From assembly GCA_002721895.1 (NCBI GenBank), contig PBLV01000044.1:1-64000 (forward strand): a stretch of 64,000 bases of DNA. Reading direction: 5' to 3'. This DNA comes from Verrucomicrobiales bacterium (GTDB lineage Bacteria > Verrucomicrobiota > Verrucomicrobiae > Limisphaerales > UBA1100). Position numbers and translations under genes: made by a program. The notes below the pieces were generated by a model. It was given only the letters and a program-made list of their open reading frames with translations. It ran no database searches and was not told the DNA's origin. Shown in pieces: positions 44,996-54,269 of the stretch (positions within the stretch are counted from its first letter, which is position 1; each line of letters opens with the position of its first letter).

Positions 44996-45817
44996 ATGAA
45001 AATCACCCCCAAAAAACACAGACAACGCAACTGGGCCTTTACCTTGGTGGAAGCCCTTCCCCCCGTCGGGCTGGCTGGTCTGATCGGCGTCATGGGTGCA
45101 ACGGTTCTGCCTGCGCTGTCCAAGGCCAAAATGAGGGCCAACCGCGTGAAGTGCACAAACAACATGAAGCAGATCGCGGTGGCTTTTTTGGGTTTTGCCT
45201 CTGATCACAATGAAAGATATCCGTGGCTGTTACCGGAGGGCCGAGTACAAGAAGCTGGCTTTGGCAACGGCGTCGCCTACGAAACCACCACGCTATTCTC
45301 ACATCCGGCGATCAAGAGGGAATTGCAAACTCCAAAGATATTGCATTCCCCGCTGGACGGCGTCATCGCGCCCGGAAATGAGATTCTTCAAGAAAACTGG
45401 GCGCAAGTATCGGTTGCCAATCCCATGAGGAACGATGCCCACAGCTACGGCGTCTCCGTGGGCAACCCCACGGCAAAGGGCGCGGATGCCTTAAGGCCGT
45501 CAACCATCCTGGCCATGACTCGCAACATCTCCGGCCCCATCAACGGACAAGACAGCCTGAGCGACCAAAAGGACAACGAACCCGGCAATATCAATGCATT
45601 GAAGTTTGCCACTTGGAAGGGAGCCGACAAACATCCGGTTGACCCTCGAGCCATAGCGCAACTAGACACAGGTTATGGGCAGCTTGTCACAAGCGACGGC
45701 GCGGCCATGCAATCCAACGACGCCGGTCTGGTGCAAAACATCAAGGCCCATGCCACCGCGATCGGCGGACACTACAAGGGAACCCCCTCGGGCATCATCG
45801 ACACCCCGAACGACTGA
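44996..45817 (+). CDS. Type IV prepilin-like protein with an atypical N-terminal helix
   Basis: 273 residues from ATG 44996 (GGAAGA 8 nt upstream). The prepilin-type N-terminus is A-F-T-L-V-E at about residues 13-18, with basic residues before it, and A-L-S-K-A-K after the helix. In usual PVC pilins the helix reads L-L-V-V-I-A-I-I after E; here it is A-L-P-P-V-G-L-A, with two prolines. The mature part starts N-R-V-K-C-T-N-N-M-K-Q-I-A, common in PVC DUF1559-like pseudopilins. ATG 44948 and ATG 44969 are alternative starts. Not linked to the pilM operon. Confidence 0.7.
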   Translation: MKITPKKHRQRNWAFTLVEALPPVGLAGLIGVMGATVLPALSKAKMRANRVKCTNNMKQIAVAFLGFASDHNERYPWLLPEGRVQEAGFGNGVAYETTTLFSHPAIKRELQTPKILHSPLDGVIAPGNEILQENWAQVSVANPMRNDAHSYGVSVGNPTAKGADALRPSTILAMTRNISGPINGQDSLSDQKDNEPGNINALKFATWKGADKHPVDPRAIAQLDTGYGQLVTSDGAAMQSNDAGLVQNIKAHATAIGGHYKGTPSGIIDTPND

Positions 45818-45820
45818 GGG

Positions 45821-47560
45821 CTATTCGCCGCGAATCCAGTCGACAATCTTCTCCATCTGCCGGCGGGAAAGTTGGCCGTCCGCGCCAAAGGCAGGCATGC
45901 GGTCGTTATCCTTGCCATAGAAGCGGGCTTGGCCGGGATCATGCACAATGCCCAGCATCCACTCACGCGAACCATAGCCGGTGAGATCCGGCGCCTTGGG
46001 CTTGCCAGACCTTCCGAGGGTATGGCAGTCGGTGCATGCCAGATCGCCCTTGATCAACTCGCGCCCTTCCTCAATCAACGCACCATCCTTGGCATCAACC
46101 TCCGTCTGGCCGGGCAACGCGGCCTCGGCGGATAGAGCGGCGGCAATCTTCCGAACGTCCTCCTTGCCCAGTTCATCGAGGTCAGAGAATTCATCCTCCA
46201 GAAATCCCATCATTTTGCCGCCCGCATGCTCGGTGTTTCCGAAGAATTTCGGGCTGTCAAAACTGTCGGGATTCAGCAGCTCAGCGATATACTCGCGGCT
46301 GGCAAAGCCCTTGAGGTCCGGCGCGGACTGTTCATTGGCCAGCTTGCCACCCAAGCCGTCATGCCCGCCATAGGCATGGCAACTGGCGCAGTGCTGGGCA
46401 AAGAGCTTGGGTCCGGTTTCATCCTGCGAACGCAACAACGCCAGTGCCCCCGAGGGCGGGATGCCCTGTTCCTTGGCCAGCTTCTTGACCAACGCAGCAT
46501 CGGCTTCGGCCTTGGCCATGTCGGAGCGGTACTTGGGATCATTCCGATCCTGATCCACCGCCAGCCAGGTGAGTGCGCCCGCGCCAACCAAGACGGTCAC
46601 AAGCAGGCCGATGTTAAAGCGGTGACCCAGTTCCCATTTGCCAATGACGGGCATAAGCACCACGAGGGCCATCACCATGCCGGGAATGAGGAAGGCGCCG
46701 ACGAATTGCGGAACATACTTCAGCAACTGGAAGAGAGACAGGAAATACCAGTCCGGCCGGGCCTGGTAGGCGCTGGCGGGATCGGCGGGGGCATCAAGGT
46801 GCGCGCCGTGATTTCGGATGACGAAGAAAAGCACGACGGCCAACACGGCAAGACAGGCAACGCCATCCTTTAACACCTGTTCCGGCCAGAAAAATTCATC
46901 CTTGCCACGGGCGGGTTCCTTGGCCTTCACGCCGTGCCGGCGGAAGAGGTAAATGTGGCCGGCGGTGAGGGCAATGACCGCGGCCGGCAGCACACCCGCG
47001 TGCAGCGCAAAGAATCGCGTAAGCGTGTGATGGCCGTAGTCGTTCCCACCAATGACCACCTGCCGGAGCCATTCGCCGATGAGCGGAGTGCTAGCCATGA
47101 TATCCGTCGCCACGCTGGTGGCCCAGTAGCCTTTCTGGTCCCACGGCAGGAGATAACCGGTGAGCGACAGGGCCAGCACCAATTGCAGCAGGATGATGCC
47201 AAACCAGAAATTGACCTCGCGGGGAGCCTTGTAGGCGCCATCGATGACCACCTGCATGAGGTGCAGCACCAACAGCACGGTCATGATCTGCGCCGTCCAA
47301 TGGTGCAGGCCGCGCAGGAACCAGCCGCCGGCCATCTCATGCTGGATGTACCAGACGCTTTCCCAAGCGGTCTGGGTGCTGGGGCTGTAGGCCATCCACA
47401 GGGCGATGCCGGTGATAAACTGGATGCCCAGTGCAAACATGAGCGTGCTGCCCCAGACATAGCGCCAGCGCGAACCACCGGGAATGTTCTCATAGAGCCC
47501 CTCCCTGATAAGATCGCGGATGCCCGTGCGATGATCCAGCCAGTCTATCAATGCTTTCAT
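45821..47560 (-). CDS. Cytochrome b fused to two c-type haem domains (bc complex)
   Basis: 579 residues. About 1-330 are a cytochrome b with paired haem ligands in G-L-H-H-W-T-A-Q ... L-L-V-L-H-L and A-L-H-A-G ... A-G-H-I-Y. The Qo motif is P-D-W-Y, the form associated with low-potential quinones such as menaquinone. About 370-579 hold two c-type haem sites, C-A-S-C-H near residue 390 and C-T-D-C-H near 507. So the quinol-oxidising subunit and its electron acceptors are one chain. The gene follows the Rieske gene by 19 nt. Confidence 0.93.
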   Translation of the reverse strand: MKALIDWLDHRTGIRDLIREGLYENIPGGSRWRYVWGSTLMFALGIQFITGIALWMAYSPSTQTAWESVWYIQHEMAGGWFLRGLHHWTAQIMTVLLVLHLMQVVIDGAYKAPREVNFWFGIILLQLVLALSLTGYLLPWDQKGYWATSVATDIMASTPLIGEWLRQVVIGGNDYGHHTLTRFFALHAGVLPAAVIALTAGHIYLFRRHGVKAKEPARGKDEFFWPEQVLKDGVACLAVLAVVLFFVIRNHGAHLDAPADPASAYQARPDWYFLSLFQLLKYVPQFVGAFLIPGMVMALVVLMPVIGKWELGHRFNIGLLVTVLVGAGALTWLAVDQDRNDPKYRSDMAKAEADAALVKKLAKEQGIPPSGALALLRSQDETGPKLFAQHCASCHAYGGHDGLGGKLANEQSAPDLKGFASREYIAELLNPDSFDSPKFFGNTEHAGGKMMGFLEDEFSDLDELGKEDVRKIAAALSAEAALPGQTEVDAKDGALIEEGRELIKGDLACTDCHTLGRSGKPKAPDLTGYGSREWMLGIVHDPGQARFYGKDNDRMPAFGADGQLSRRQMEKIVDWIRGE

Positions 47561-47579
47561 GCGCGTGTCTTGGCCCCGG

Positions 47580-48194
47580 TCAGGCGGGAATTTTCTTGGA
47601 TGTATTGGTCTTGAAACGCACGTACTTCACCCACACCTCGCCGGACTGGGCCAGCTTGTCGGCGTCCACCTCCAGCTCGTCCATCGGGCGCGGCGGTGTG
47701 GTGTTCAACGCCTCGCCGGACAGTTTAAAATTGCTGTTGTGACAGGGGCAGTAAAAGTCGTTTTCCTTCTCGCGAAAATCCACAAAGCAGCCAAGATGCG
47801 GACAAATCGTACTGAACGCGGTGACGTGGTCCGCCGCCTTCATCGCGGGGCCGTCCTCGTCCGACGCCCAGTTGGCGCCGCCCTCAAGTTTCTCCCGCAG
47901 CAACCAGACTGCGCCCACCACACCCTCAGATCGGCTCCACTTGTCGCGCTTTTCCGCCACCACCGGCACCATAACGGGCTTGCCCGGCTCCAAATCCTTC
48001 AAGTTGGCCAGCCGCGTGAAGCCCCCACCATCGCCGCGCTCGCGCCCGATGGGATCCAAGGCCACCCGCACAGCCGCCAAGGCCGGCACCAAGCCCACCG
48101 CACCTCCAATGGCGCAAGAAGCACCCTTTATAAACTGTCGGCGATCCGGCTCCTCGCCGGTCTCAGGTGTGTGTTCCAATGGTTCATCCGCCAT
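47580..48194 (-). CDS. Rieske iron-sulfur protein
   Basis: Takes electrons from quinol in the bc complex and passes them to the haem domains encoded next. About 204 residues from ATG 48194; a longer frame (to 48320) is not supported. A twin-arginine signal (D-R-R-Q-F-I-K-G) is followed by a membrane helix. The 2Fe-2S ligands are in C-P-H-L-G-C and C-P-C-H-N-S, with the disulfide cysteines present. Divergent from DUF1501. Confidence 0.95.
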   Translation of the reverse strand: MADEPLEHTPETGEEPDRRQFIKGASCAIGGAVGLVPALAAVRVALDPIGRERGDGGGFTRLANLKDLEPGKPVMVPVVAEKRDKWSRSEGVVGAVWLLREKLEGGANWASDEDGPAMKAADHVTAFSTICPHLGCFVDFREKENDFYCPCHNSNFKLSGEALNTTPPRPMDELEVDADKLAQSGEVWVKYVRFKTNTSKKIPA

Positions 48195-48349
48195 GGGTTG
48201 CCTTTCGTGATCTCCCCCTGCCTTGGGACTGGTCCTCCCCGCCAGAAATTCACGCGCACCCTGCCCCAAGTCACACCCCAGCGGCAATGCAAAATACACA
48301 TCCGCACTTGTTCGACCCACTCAAATTCACCTCGCCATATAGCTGCCCA

Positions 48350-48369
48350 GACGGTATAATCATACCGTC
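48350..48369 (+). promoter_or_regulatory. Stem-loop with TATAAT directly before the DUF1501 start codon
   Basis: An 8-bp perfect stem (48350-48357 with 48362-48369, loop AATC) contains a perfect TATAAT at 48355-48360 and ends at the base before ATG 48370. No -35 of quality is seen. Transcription from this -10 would start about at the start codon, giving a leaderless mRNA. Confidence 0.45.
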
Positions 48370-49749
48370 ATGATTGATCTGTTTGGCAGGAGTGACCACG
48401 GTCGCAGCCATTGCGATGGCTATTCGCGGCGGGATTTTCTGAAGTTCGGCGGCATGGCCGCGGGCGGGCTTTCGCTGGGGCAATTGCTCGAGGTGGAGGC
48501 CGCGCAAAAGACCGGCCGCTCGCACAAGGCGGTGATTAATATTTACCTGCCCGGCGGTCCGTCGCATTTGGATTTCTTCGACCTCAAGCCCGAAGCACCC
48601 AAGGAAATCCGCGGCGAGTTTCGGCCCATCAAGACCAACGTGCCCGGCATCGAGATCTGCGAGCAGTTCCCGCGCCTCGCCAAGTTGGCCGACCAGTACT
48701 CGATCATCCGGTCCATTGCCGATTCCGACGGCGCGCACGATTGTTTCCAGTGCATGACCGGCCGGCGCCAAGGCGAGAAGCGCAACGCGCCGCATGGCGG
48801 CTGGCCCAGCTGGGGCGCGTGGGTGAGCAAGCTGCAAGGGAACCAGCGCGCGGGTGTGCCGGCGAATCTTTCGCTGATGTACCCCACGGGCAACCGCACC
48901 TGGGGCGAGGCCGGCACCGGCGGTTTCATTGGCCCGGCGCACACGCCGATGCCGCTCGTGCAAAAGAATCCCCTCGCCAAGCCGCAGGGCCTTGAACTCG
49001 AGGGCATTTCGCTCGATCGCCTGAATGACCGCAACAGACTGCGCAGCGCCATTGACCAGTTCCGGCGCGACGCCGACAACACCGGCCAAGTCGGCAGCCT
49101 CGATACCTACAACGCGCAAGCCCTCGGCATCCTCACCAATGCCGGTCTGATGGATGCGCTGGATGTTTCCAAGGAAGACCCGCGCATTGCCGAGCGTTAC
49201 GGCGTAAACATTCCGAAGTATCAACGCGACGGCGCGCCGAAGATGATTCGCAACTTCCTCATCGCCCGCCGCCTCGTCGAGGCCGGTGCGCGCGTGGTGA
49301 CGCTGAACTACAGCCGCTGGGATTGGCATGGCGGCGACGGTCTCAACTTCCCGCGGTCCCGTCAGGAAATGCCGCTGCTTGATCAGGGCCTCTCCGCATT
49401 GCTCATCGACCTCAAGGAACGTGGCTTGGACAAGGACGTGGCCGTCGTGATGTGGGGCGAGTTCGGTCGCACACCGAAGATCAACAAGAACAACAGCCGC
49501 GACCACTGGCCGCGCGCGAACTTTGCCTTCCTCGCCGGCGGCGGCATGAACCACGGCCAGATCATCGGCTCCACCGACAAGAACGGCAACGAGCCCGTCG
49601 ATCGTCCGGTGAAATTCCAGGAAGTGTTCGCCACGTTGTACAACTGCCTCGGCATCAACACGGCCACCGCGACCGTCACCGACCCGCAAGGCCGCCCGCA
49701 CTACCTAGTCGACAGCGGCATCAAGCCGATTCACGAGTTGGTCGGTTAA
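48370..49749 (+). CDS. DUF1501 twin-arginine-exported protein
   Basis: 459 residues. A twin-arginine signal S-R-R-D-F-L-K is at residues 19-25, with a hydrophobic stretch after it. The body matches DUF1501 proteins of the sulfatase-like superfamily: L-P-G-G-P-S-H-L-D, the G-E-F-G-R-T-P metal-site region and D-H-W-P. These are highly abundant in planctomycetes and verrucomicrobia and usually paired with DUF1549/DUF1553 proteins; that partner is missing here. Substrate is unknown. A strong terminator follows. Confidence 0.93.
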   Translation: MIDLFGRSDHGRSHCDGYSRRDFLKFGGMAAGGLSLGQLLEVEAAQKTGRSHKAVINIYLPGGPSHLDFFDLKPEAPKEIRGEFRPIKTNVPGIEICEQFPRLAKLADQYSIIRSIADSDGAHDCFQCMTGRRQGEKRNAPHGGWPSWGAWVSKLQGNQRAGVPANLSLMYPTGNRTWGEAGTGGFIGPAHTPMPLVQKNPLAKPQGLELEGISLDRLNDRNRLRSAIDQFRRDADNTGQVGSLDTYNAQALGILTNAGLMDALDVSKEDPRIAERYGVNIPKYQRDGAPKMIRNFLIARRLVEAGARVVTLNYSRWDWHGGDGLNFPRSRQEMPLLDQGLSALLIDLKERGLDKDVAVVMWGEFGRTPKINKNNSRDHWPRANFAFLAGGGMNHGQIIGSTDKNGNEPVDRPVKFQEVFATLYNCLGINTATATVTDPQGRPHYLVDSGIKPIHELVG

Positions 49750-49767
49750 GGGAAATCGATTTAAACA

Positions 49768-49793
49768 AGTGCGGGTTGTCCCGCGCTTTTTTT
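49768..49793 (+). terminator. Rho-independent terminator after DUF1501
   Basis: A GC-rich 8-bp stem (49768-49775 with 49780-49787, one G-T pair, loop TTGT) is followed by a run of seven T. It lies 19 nt after the DUF1501 stop and just before the convergent menG gene. Confidence 0.87.
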
Positions 49794-49797
49794 GTGG

Positions 49798-50499
49798 CTA
49801 CTTGATTCCCACGGCGATGGTCATGCAGCCCAGCATAAGGTTGTGCGTCTCCACCTCGCGGCAACCAAGCTGGTTCAGTGCAGCAGCCGTTCCTTTCTGG
49901 GCGGGATAGTCCTGAAGGGATTGATGGATGTAGGCATAAGCCAGAGCGTCATTGCAAAACAGACGGCCGAAGACGGGCACGATCCATTTCAGGTAACCTT
50001 GATAGCAGAACCGCACGAGGGCATTGGGCGGCTTGCCAAAATCGAGAATGCACAGGCGGCCACCGGGGCGGGTGACCCGATACATTTCGCGAAGTCCACC
50101 CTCGAAGTCGGCCAGATTGCGCAGACCATAGGCGATGGTGACGGCGTGGAATTGGTCGGCGGGCAGGCCAGTTTCCAAAGCATCGCGCTGGAGGTACTCG
50201 ACTTGGACGGCAGTTTTTGTGCGGGCGACTTTTAACATCTCGACACTGAAGTCGAGGGCGGTAACTTTTGCGCCTTGATGAAGCAAGGCACGGGCGATGT
50301 CACCGGTGCCGCAGCAAAGGTCAAGGGCGTGGTGGCCGGGCTGGATTTGGGCGAGTTCAACCAAGCGTCTTTTCCAACGGTGATGCAGCCAGAAACTCTG
50401 CAAATTGTTGATACGATCGTAGCGGGAGGCGATGGTGTCGAAGAGGGCCTGCACCCGTTCCGCACGGGTTTCATCATCGGCAAAATAGCCCTCAGTCAT
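49798..50499 (-). CDS. menG: Demethylmenaquinone methyltransferase (UbiE/MenG)
   Basis: Last step of menaquinone synthesis: SAM-dependent C-methylation. About 233 residues from ATG 50499. The N-terminus has V-Q-A-L-F-D-T-I-A-S-R-Y-D-R-I-N, typical of UbiE. The SAM-binding motif is A-L-D-L-C-C-G-T-G-D-I-A, with A-Y-G-L-R-N-L further on and V-T-R-P-G-G-R-L after it. It can also act in ubiquinone synthesis, but the PDWY motif in the nearby cytochrome b favours menaquinone. The frame is open 42 codons upstream without a convincing start. Confidence 0.93.
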   Translation of the reverse strand: MTEGYFADDETRAERVQALFDTIASRYDRINNLQSFWLHHRWKRRLVELAQIQPGHHALDLCCGTGDIARALLHQGAKVTALDFSVEMLKVARTKTAVQVEYLQRDALETGLPADQFHAVTIAYGLRNLADFEGGLREMYRVTRPGGRLCILDFGKPPNALVRFCYQGYLKWIVPVFGRLFCNDALAYAYIHQSLQDYPAQKGTAAALNQLGCREVETHNLMLGCMTIAVGIK

Positions 50500-50631
50500 C
50501 GGGGCAACCGTAGCACGTGAATGGGACGATGGGCGCGTCAAAATGATTTTTTCAATAAAGGATAAATGAGGGGCGTCTGCAAAAAGGGTTTGCCAATTGT
50601 CGAGCAGCCCCCTAAACCCCGCCAATCGCGC

Positions 50632-53223
50632 ATGGGAAAAACACTGGTCATCGCAGAAAAGCCGTCTGTGCAGACAGATTTAGCGCGCGTGCTGGGGAAG
50701 GAGCTGGGGAAGTTCCAGAAGAAGGGGAAGGACCGGAACAGTTATTTCGAAAATGATACAACGCTGATCTCCTCAGCAGTGGGCCACTTGGTGGAATTGA
50801 AAATGCCCGAGGGGCCGAACGGGCGCAAGCTGCCCTGGGGTATCAAGTATTTGCCGGTGATCCCGAACCGGTTTGAACTGCAGCCCATCGAGAAAAGCGA
50901 GTCGCGCCTAAACCTGCTGCTCAAGCTGATCAAGAGGCGCGAGGTGGAAATAATCGTGAACGCCTGCGACGCCGGGCGCGAGGGTGAATTGATCTTCCGT
51001 TACATCATGGCGCTGGCCGGGGTGGATAAACCTCTGCGCCGGATGTGGATGCAGTCGATGACCGATGCCTCGATCGTAAGGGCCTTCAAGCAACTGCGCG
51101 AGGACGCCTCCATGCAGCCCTTGGCGGACGCGGCCTTGTGCCGGTCGGAAAGCGATTGGCTGGTGGGACTGAACGGGTCGCGGGCATTGACGGCGTTCAA
51201 TTCGCGGCATGGCGGCTTTAACATGACCACCGCCGGCCGGGTCCAGACGCCGACACTGGTGATCCTGGCCGAACGCGAACGCGCGATCCGAAACTTCAAG
51301 GAGCGTGACTACTGGGAGGTCCACGCGGAATTTGAGGTGGCCACCGGCACGTATGCGGGAAGGTGGTTCCGCGAGGATTTTCAGAAACCGGACGACGACC
51401 ATGCCCGTGCTGAGAGGCTCTGGACCGAGGCGGAGGCGGAGGCAATCGTGGCGCGTTGCACGGGACAGATGGGTGTGGTGGAGGAAAACAAGAAGCCAAG
51501 CAAACAAATCCCGCCGCAACTCTTCGACCTCACCACGCTGCAGCGCGAGGCGGGCAGCCGGTTTGGTTTCAGCGCGCGCAACACGCTAGGCATCGCGCAG
51601 GCGCTTTACGAGAGGCACAAGCTGCTGACATATCCGCGGACGGATTCAAAATGTTTGCCGGAGGATTATATCGGCACCGTGCGCGAGCATTTGCAGGCAT
51701 TCGCCAGGGCCAACCCCAGCGCCACGCTGGCGCGCGAAGCCATCAACGGTGCAGCCAAGGTGCTGGCCCAAGATTGGCTGAAACCGAACAAGCGTATTTT
51801 CAACAACGCCAAGATCAGTGACCACTTTGCCATCATCCCAACCGGCAAGCTGCCCGGCGCAGGCCTGAAGGAGCAGGAACAGAAAATCTTCGACCTCGTC
51901 CTGCGGCGGCTGGTGGCCATCTTTTTCCCGCCGGCAGAATTCGAGAACACGCGACGCATCACGCGCGTGGGTGAGGATTCTTTTTTGACCACCGGCAAAA
52001 TCCTCATGGTGCCCGGCTATCTGGAGGTCTACGGCCGCCAGCCCGGCGTAGCCGCGGCCAAGGATGAGCTTGTCCCCGCCGAGACGGGCGAAGCGGCAAC
52101 AGTGGCAAACCTGGAAACCCGGGCCGAACAAACCAAGCCGCCCGCCCGTTACACGGAAGCGACGCTGCTCTCGGCCATGGAAACGGCCGGCAAACGGGTG
52201 GACGACGAAGAGTTGCGCGAGGCCATGAGCGAGCGCGGACTGGGAACACCCGCCACACGCGCGGCCATCATCGAAGGTCTCATTTCGCACAAGTACGTTT
52301 TTCGGAATGAACAGAAGAAAAGCGAATTGGTGGTCTCGAACAAGGGCTTGGCGCTGATTGATTTGCTGGAAGATATCGGTATCGAGGCACTGACTTCGCC
52401 GGAACTGACTGGCGAATGGGAGTACAAGCTCAAGCAAATGGAAGGAGGCGAACTCACCCGCGAGGCGTTCATGGGCGAGATCAAGTTGCTAACCGAAAGC
52501 ATTGTGCACGCCACCAAAGACAAGATGACCGAGCTGGCCAACCGCACCTACCCGGATCTCGAGGCGGTCTGCCCCAGCTGTGACAGCACCGTGCTTCGGC
52601 AGACCGACGGCAACTACGAGTGCCGCGGCGATGACTGCAAGTTTAAGCTCAACAAGTACATCGCCAGCCACAAGCTTGTCCCGGAAGAGGCCAAGGCGCT
52701 GCTGGAGCAGGGGCGCATCGGGCCATTCGAGGATTTTAAAAACCGTTTTGGCCAGCCGTTCGTGGCGGAGTTGAAAATGACCGAGGGCGGGCGGGGTGGA
52801 TGGAAGCCGGAGTTTATTTTCGAGGGCGATGAGGAACGTGAGTCGGAAGCCAACAACCTTACGAACGACCAATTGCTCTGCAACACCGAGCTGCCGGACG
52901 GCTCACCAGTGAAAGTATACCAGACCGACCGCGCCTACCTTTGCCCCGACATGGCACCCGACAAGCAAAAGGGCGGCACCCGCATTGCCAAGGAGATTTT
53001 AAAGAAGGAGATTCCCGCAGAGGAAGCCATCCGCCTGTTCACGGAAGGCAAAACCGGGGTCATCCACGGATTCATTTCCAAACGCGGACGGCCGTTCAGC
53101 GCGTTCCTTATTCTGGACAAGGCCACCGGCAAGCTGGCTTGGGAATTCCCGCCGCGCCCCGCCAAGAAAAAGGCCGCCAAAAAGAAATCCGCCAAGGCCA
53201 AGAAAACTGGCGACGGGGATTGA
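50632..53223 (+). CDS. topB: DNA topoisomerase III
   Basis: Type IA topoisomerase that decatenates DNA and works with RecQ-type helicases. About 863 residues from ATG 50632 (family N-terminus [12 protein letters not shown]); the frame opens at 50566. The catalytic tyrosine is in L-T-Y-P-R-T-D-S. The Toprim acidic site appears as [11 protein letters not shown] zinc-finger-like C-P-S-C ... C-R-G-D-D-C lies near residue 645, and two Topo C-terminal repeat domains plus a Lys/Ala-rich tail (positive, DNA-binding) end the protein. Confidence 0.95.
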   Translation: MGKTLVIAEKPSVQTDLARVLGKELGKFQKKGKDRNSYFENDTTLISSAVGHLVELKMPEGPNGRKLPWGIKYLPVIPNRFELQPIEKSESRLNLLLKLIKRREVEIIVNACDAGREGELIFRYIMALAGVDKPLRRMWMQSMTDASIVRAFKQLREDASMQPLADAALCRSESDWLVGLNGSRALTAFNSRHGGFNMTTAGRVQTPTLVILAERERAIRNFKERDYWEVHAEFEVATGTYAGRWFREDFQKPDDDHARAERLWTEAEAEAIVARCTGQMGVVEENKKPSKQIPPQLFDLTTLQREAGSRFGFSARNTLGIAQALYERHKLLTYPRTDSKCLPEDYIGTVREHLQAFARANPSATLAREAINGAAKVLAQDWLKPNKRIFNNAKISDHFAIIPTGKLPGAGLKEQEQKIFDLVLRRLVAIFFPPAEFENTRRITRVGEDSFLTTGKILMVPGYLEVYGRQPGVAAAKDELVPAETGEAATVANLETRAEQTKPPARYTEATLLSAMETAGKRVDDEELREAMSERGLGTPATRAAIIEGLISHKYVFRNEQKKSELVVSNKGLALIDLLEDIGIEALTSPELTGEWEYKLKQMEGGELTREAFMGEIKLLTESIVHATKDKMTELANRTYPDLEAVCPSCDSTVLRQTDGNYECRGDDCKFKLNKYIASHKLVPEEAKALLEQGRIGPFEDFKNRFGQPFVAELKMTEGGRGGWKPEFIFEGDEERESEANNLTNDQLLCNTELPDGSPVKVYQTDRAYLCPDMAPDKQKGGTRIAKEILKKEIPAEEAIRLFTEGKTGVIHGFISKRGRPFSAFLILDKATGKLAWEFPPRPAKKKAAKKKSAKAKKTGDGD

Positions 53224-53272
53224 TCCCGGGGTTCAACTTGTTCCCCAGCCGTGTTTCTGTTAGCCTAGATTT

Positions 53273-54220
53273 ATGCCGGGGAGGGCAGATATTCGGGACG
53301 AATCGGTTGCGGCTTTTCTTGCGTACCTCGATGCTGAAGCCGGCGCCTCCCCCTACACCCAGCGTAACTACCGTCAGGCATTGGAGGAATTCGCACGCTG
53401 GCACACGGATGAGCATCAGTCCGTTCACGACTGGCTAAAACTCGAGCGAACGGATTTCCGCGCCTACCTGCGCTTCCTCGGCCGCGGCAATCTCAGCCGG
53501 TCCGCTATCCAGCTGCGTTTTTCTGCGCTGCGTTCCTTTTACAAGTTTCTGGTTCGCCTCGGCAAACTCGCTGATTCCCCCATCAAGAACATCACCCTGC
53601 CCCGGAAAGAGAAACGGCTTCCCCAGTTTTTGACCATCGAACAGACCACCGCCCTGATCGAGGCCCCCCTACGCGAACTTGAGGAACTACGCAAAGCTGA
53701 CGCCCAGTCCAATCCAACTCTGTTCCTGCGCGACGCTGCCATCCTGGAAGCCATCTATTCCTGCGGCCTGCGCGTCAGCGAACTCTGCGCCTTGAAGGCG
53801 CAGGACATCGACCTGGATCGACGCATCGTCCGCGTCCTTGGCAAGGGCAAAAAGGAACGCCAACTCCCCATTGGCATCCCCGCCATACGCGCCATTGAAC
53901 GCTACTGGAAATCGCTTGCCCATCCCCCCACCGGCGAACTGCCGGCCTTCCTGATCCACCCCAACAAGCCCAAGCCCATCTATCCCAGAATCGTCCAGCT
54001 TCGCCTGAAGCATTACCTTGCCGCCACCGGGCTGGACCCCTCGCTTACCCCCCACAAGCTGCGCCACAGCTATGCAACCCACCTGCTTAATGCCGGCGCC
54101 GACCTGCGCAGTGTTCAGGAGCTTTTGGGCCACGAAAATCTCACCACCACCCAGGTCTACACCCATCTCACCACCGACCGCTTAAAGCAGGCCTACGACA
54201 GCGCTCACCCGCGCGCGTAG
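53273..54220 (+). CDS. Tyrosine recombinase XerC/XerD
   Basis: Resolves chromosome dimers at dif. It has 315 residues. The N-terminal SAM-like domain (about 10-100) precedes the catalytic domain, where the residues are Arg in C-G-L-R-V-S-E-L (near 165), Lys in G-K-G-K-K-E-R, His261/Arg264 in H-K-L-R-H-S-Y-A-T-H, His287 in L-L-G-H-E and nucleophile Tyr296 in T-T-T-Q-V-Y-T-H. It resembles chromosomal XerC/D and no phage or integron genes lie around it. Whether it is XerC or XerD is not clear. Confidence 0.94.
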   Translation: MPGRADIRDESVAAFLAYLDAEAGASPYTQRNYRQALEEFARWHTDEHQSVHDWLKLERTDFRAYLRFLGRGNLSRSAIQLRFSALRSFYKFLVRLGKLADSPIKNITLPRKEKRLPQFLTIEQTTALIEAPLRELEELRKADAQSNPTLFLRDAAILEAIYSCGLRVSELCALKAQDIDLDRRIVRVLGKGKKERQLPIGIPAIRAIERYWKSLAHPPTGELPAFLIHPNKPKPIYPRIVQLRLKHYLAATGLDPSLTPHKLRHSYATHLLNAGADLRSVQELLGHENLTTTQVYTHLTTDRLKQAYDSAHPRA

Positions 54221-54253
54221 TCTTTTTTGGCTTTCGCCCGCCACTCAATCGCC

Positions 54254-54259
54254 TATACT
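54254..54259 (+). promoter_or_regulatory. -10-like TATACT close to the PVC dehydrogenase start
   Basis: TATACT lies 10 nt before ATG 54270, with no Shine-Dalgarno sequence between. The -35 is weak at the right distance. Another candidate for a leaderless start. Confidence 0.35.
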
Positions 54260-54269
54260 TGTACCGACC

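Noticed and set aside
48271..49701. 476-aa open frame opposite the DUF1501 gene
   Set aside because: It is the antisense of a well-recognised gene, rich in His/Arg/Ala/Leu with no family; a codon-bias shadow in GC-rich DNA.
53273..54220. Integrase of a mobile element
   Set aside because: Closest in motif and length to chromosomal XerC/D; no attachment site, tRNA or cargo genes nearby.
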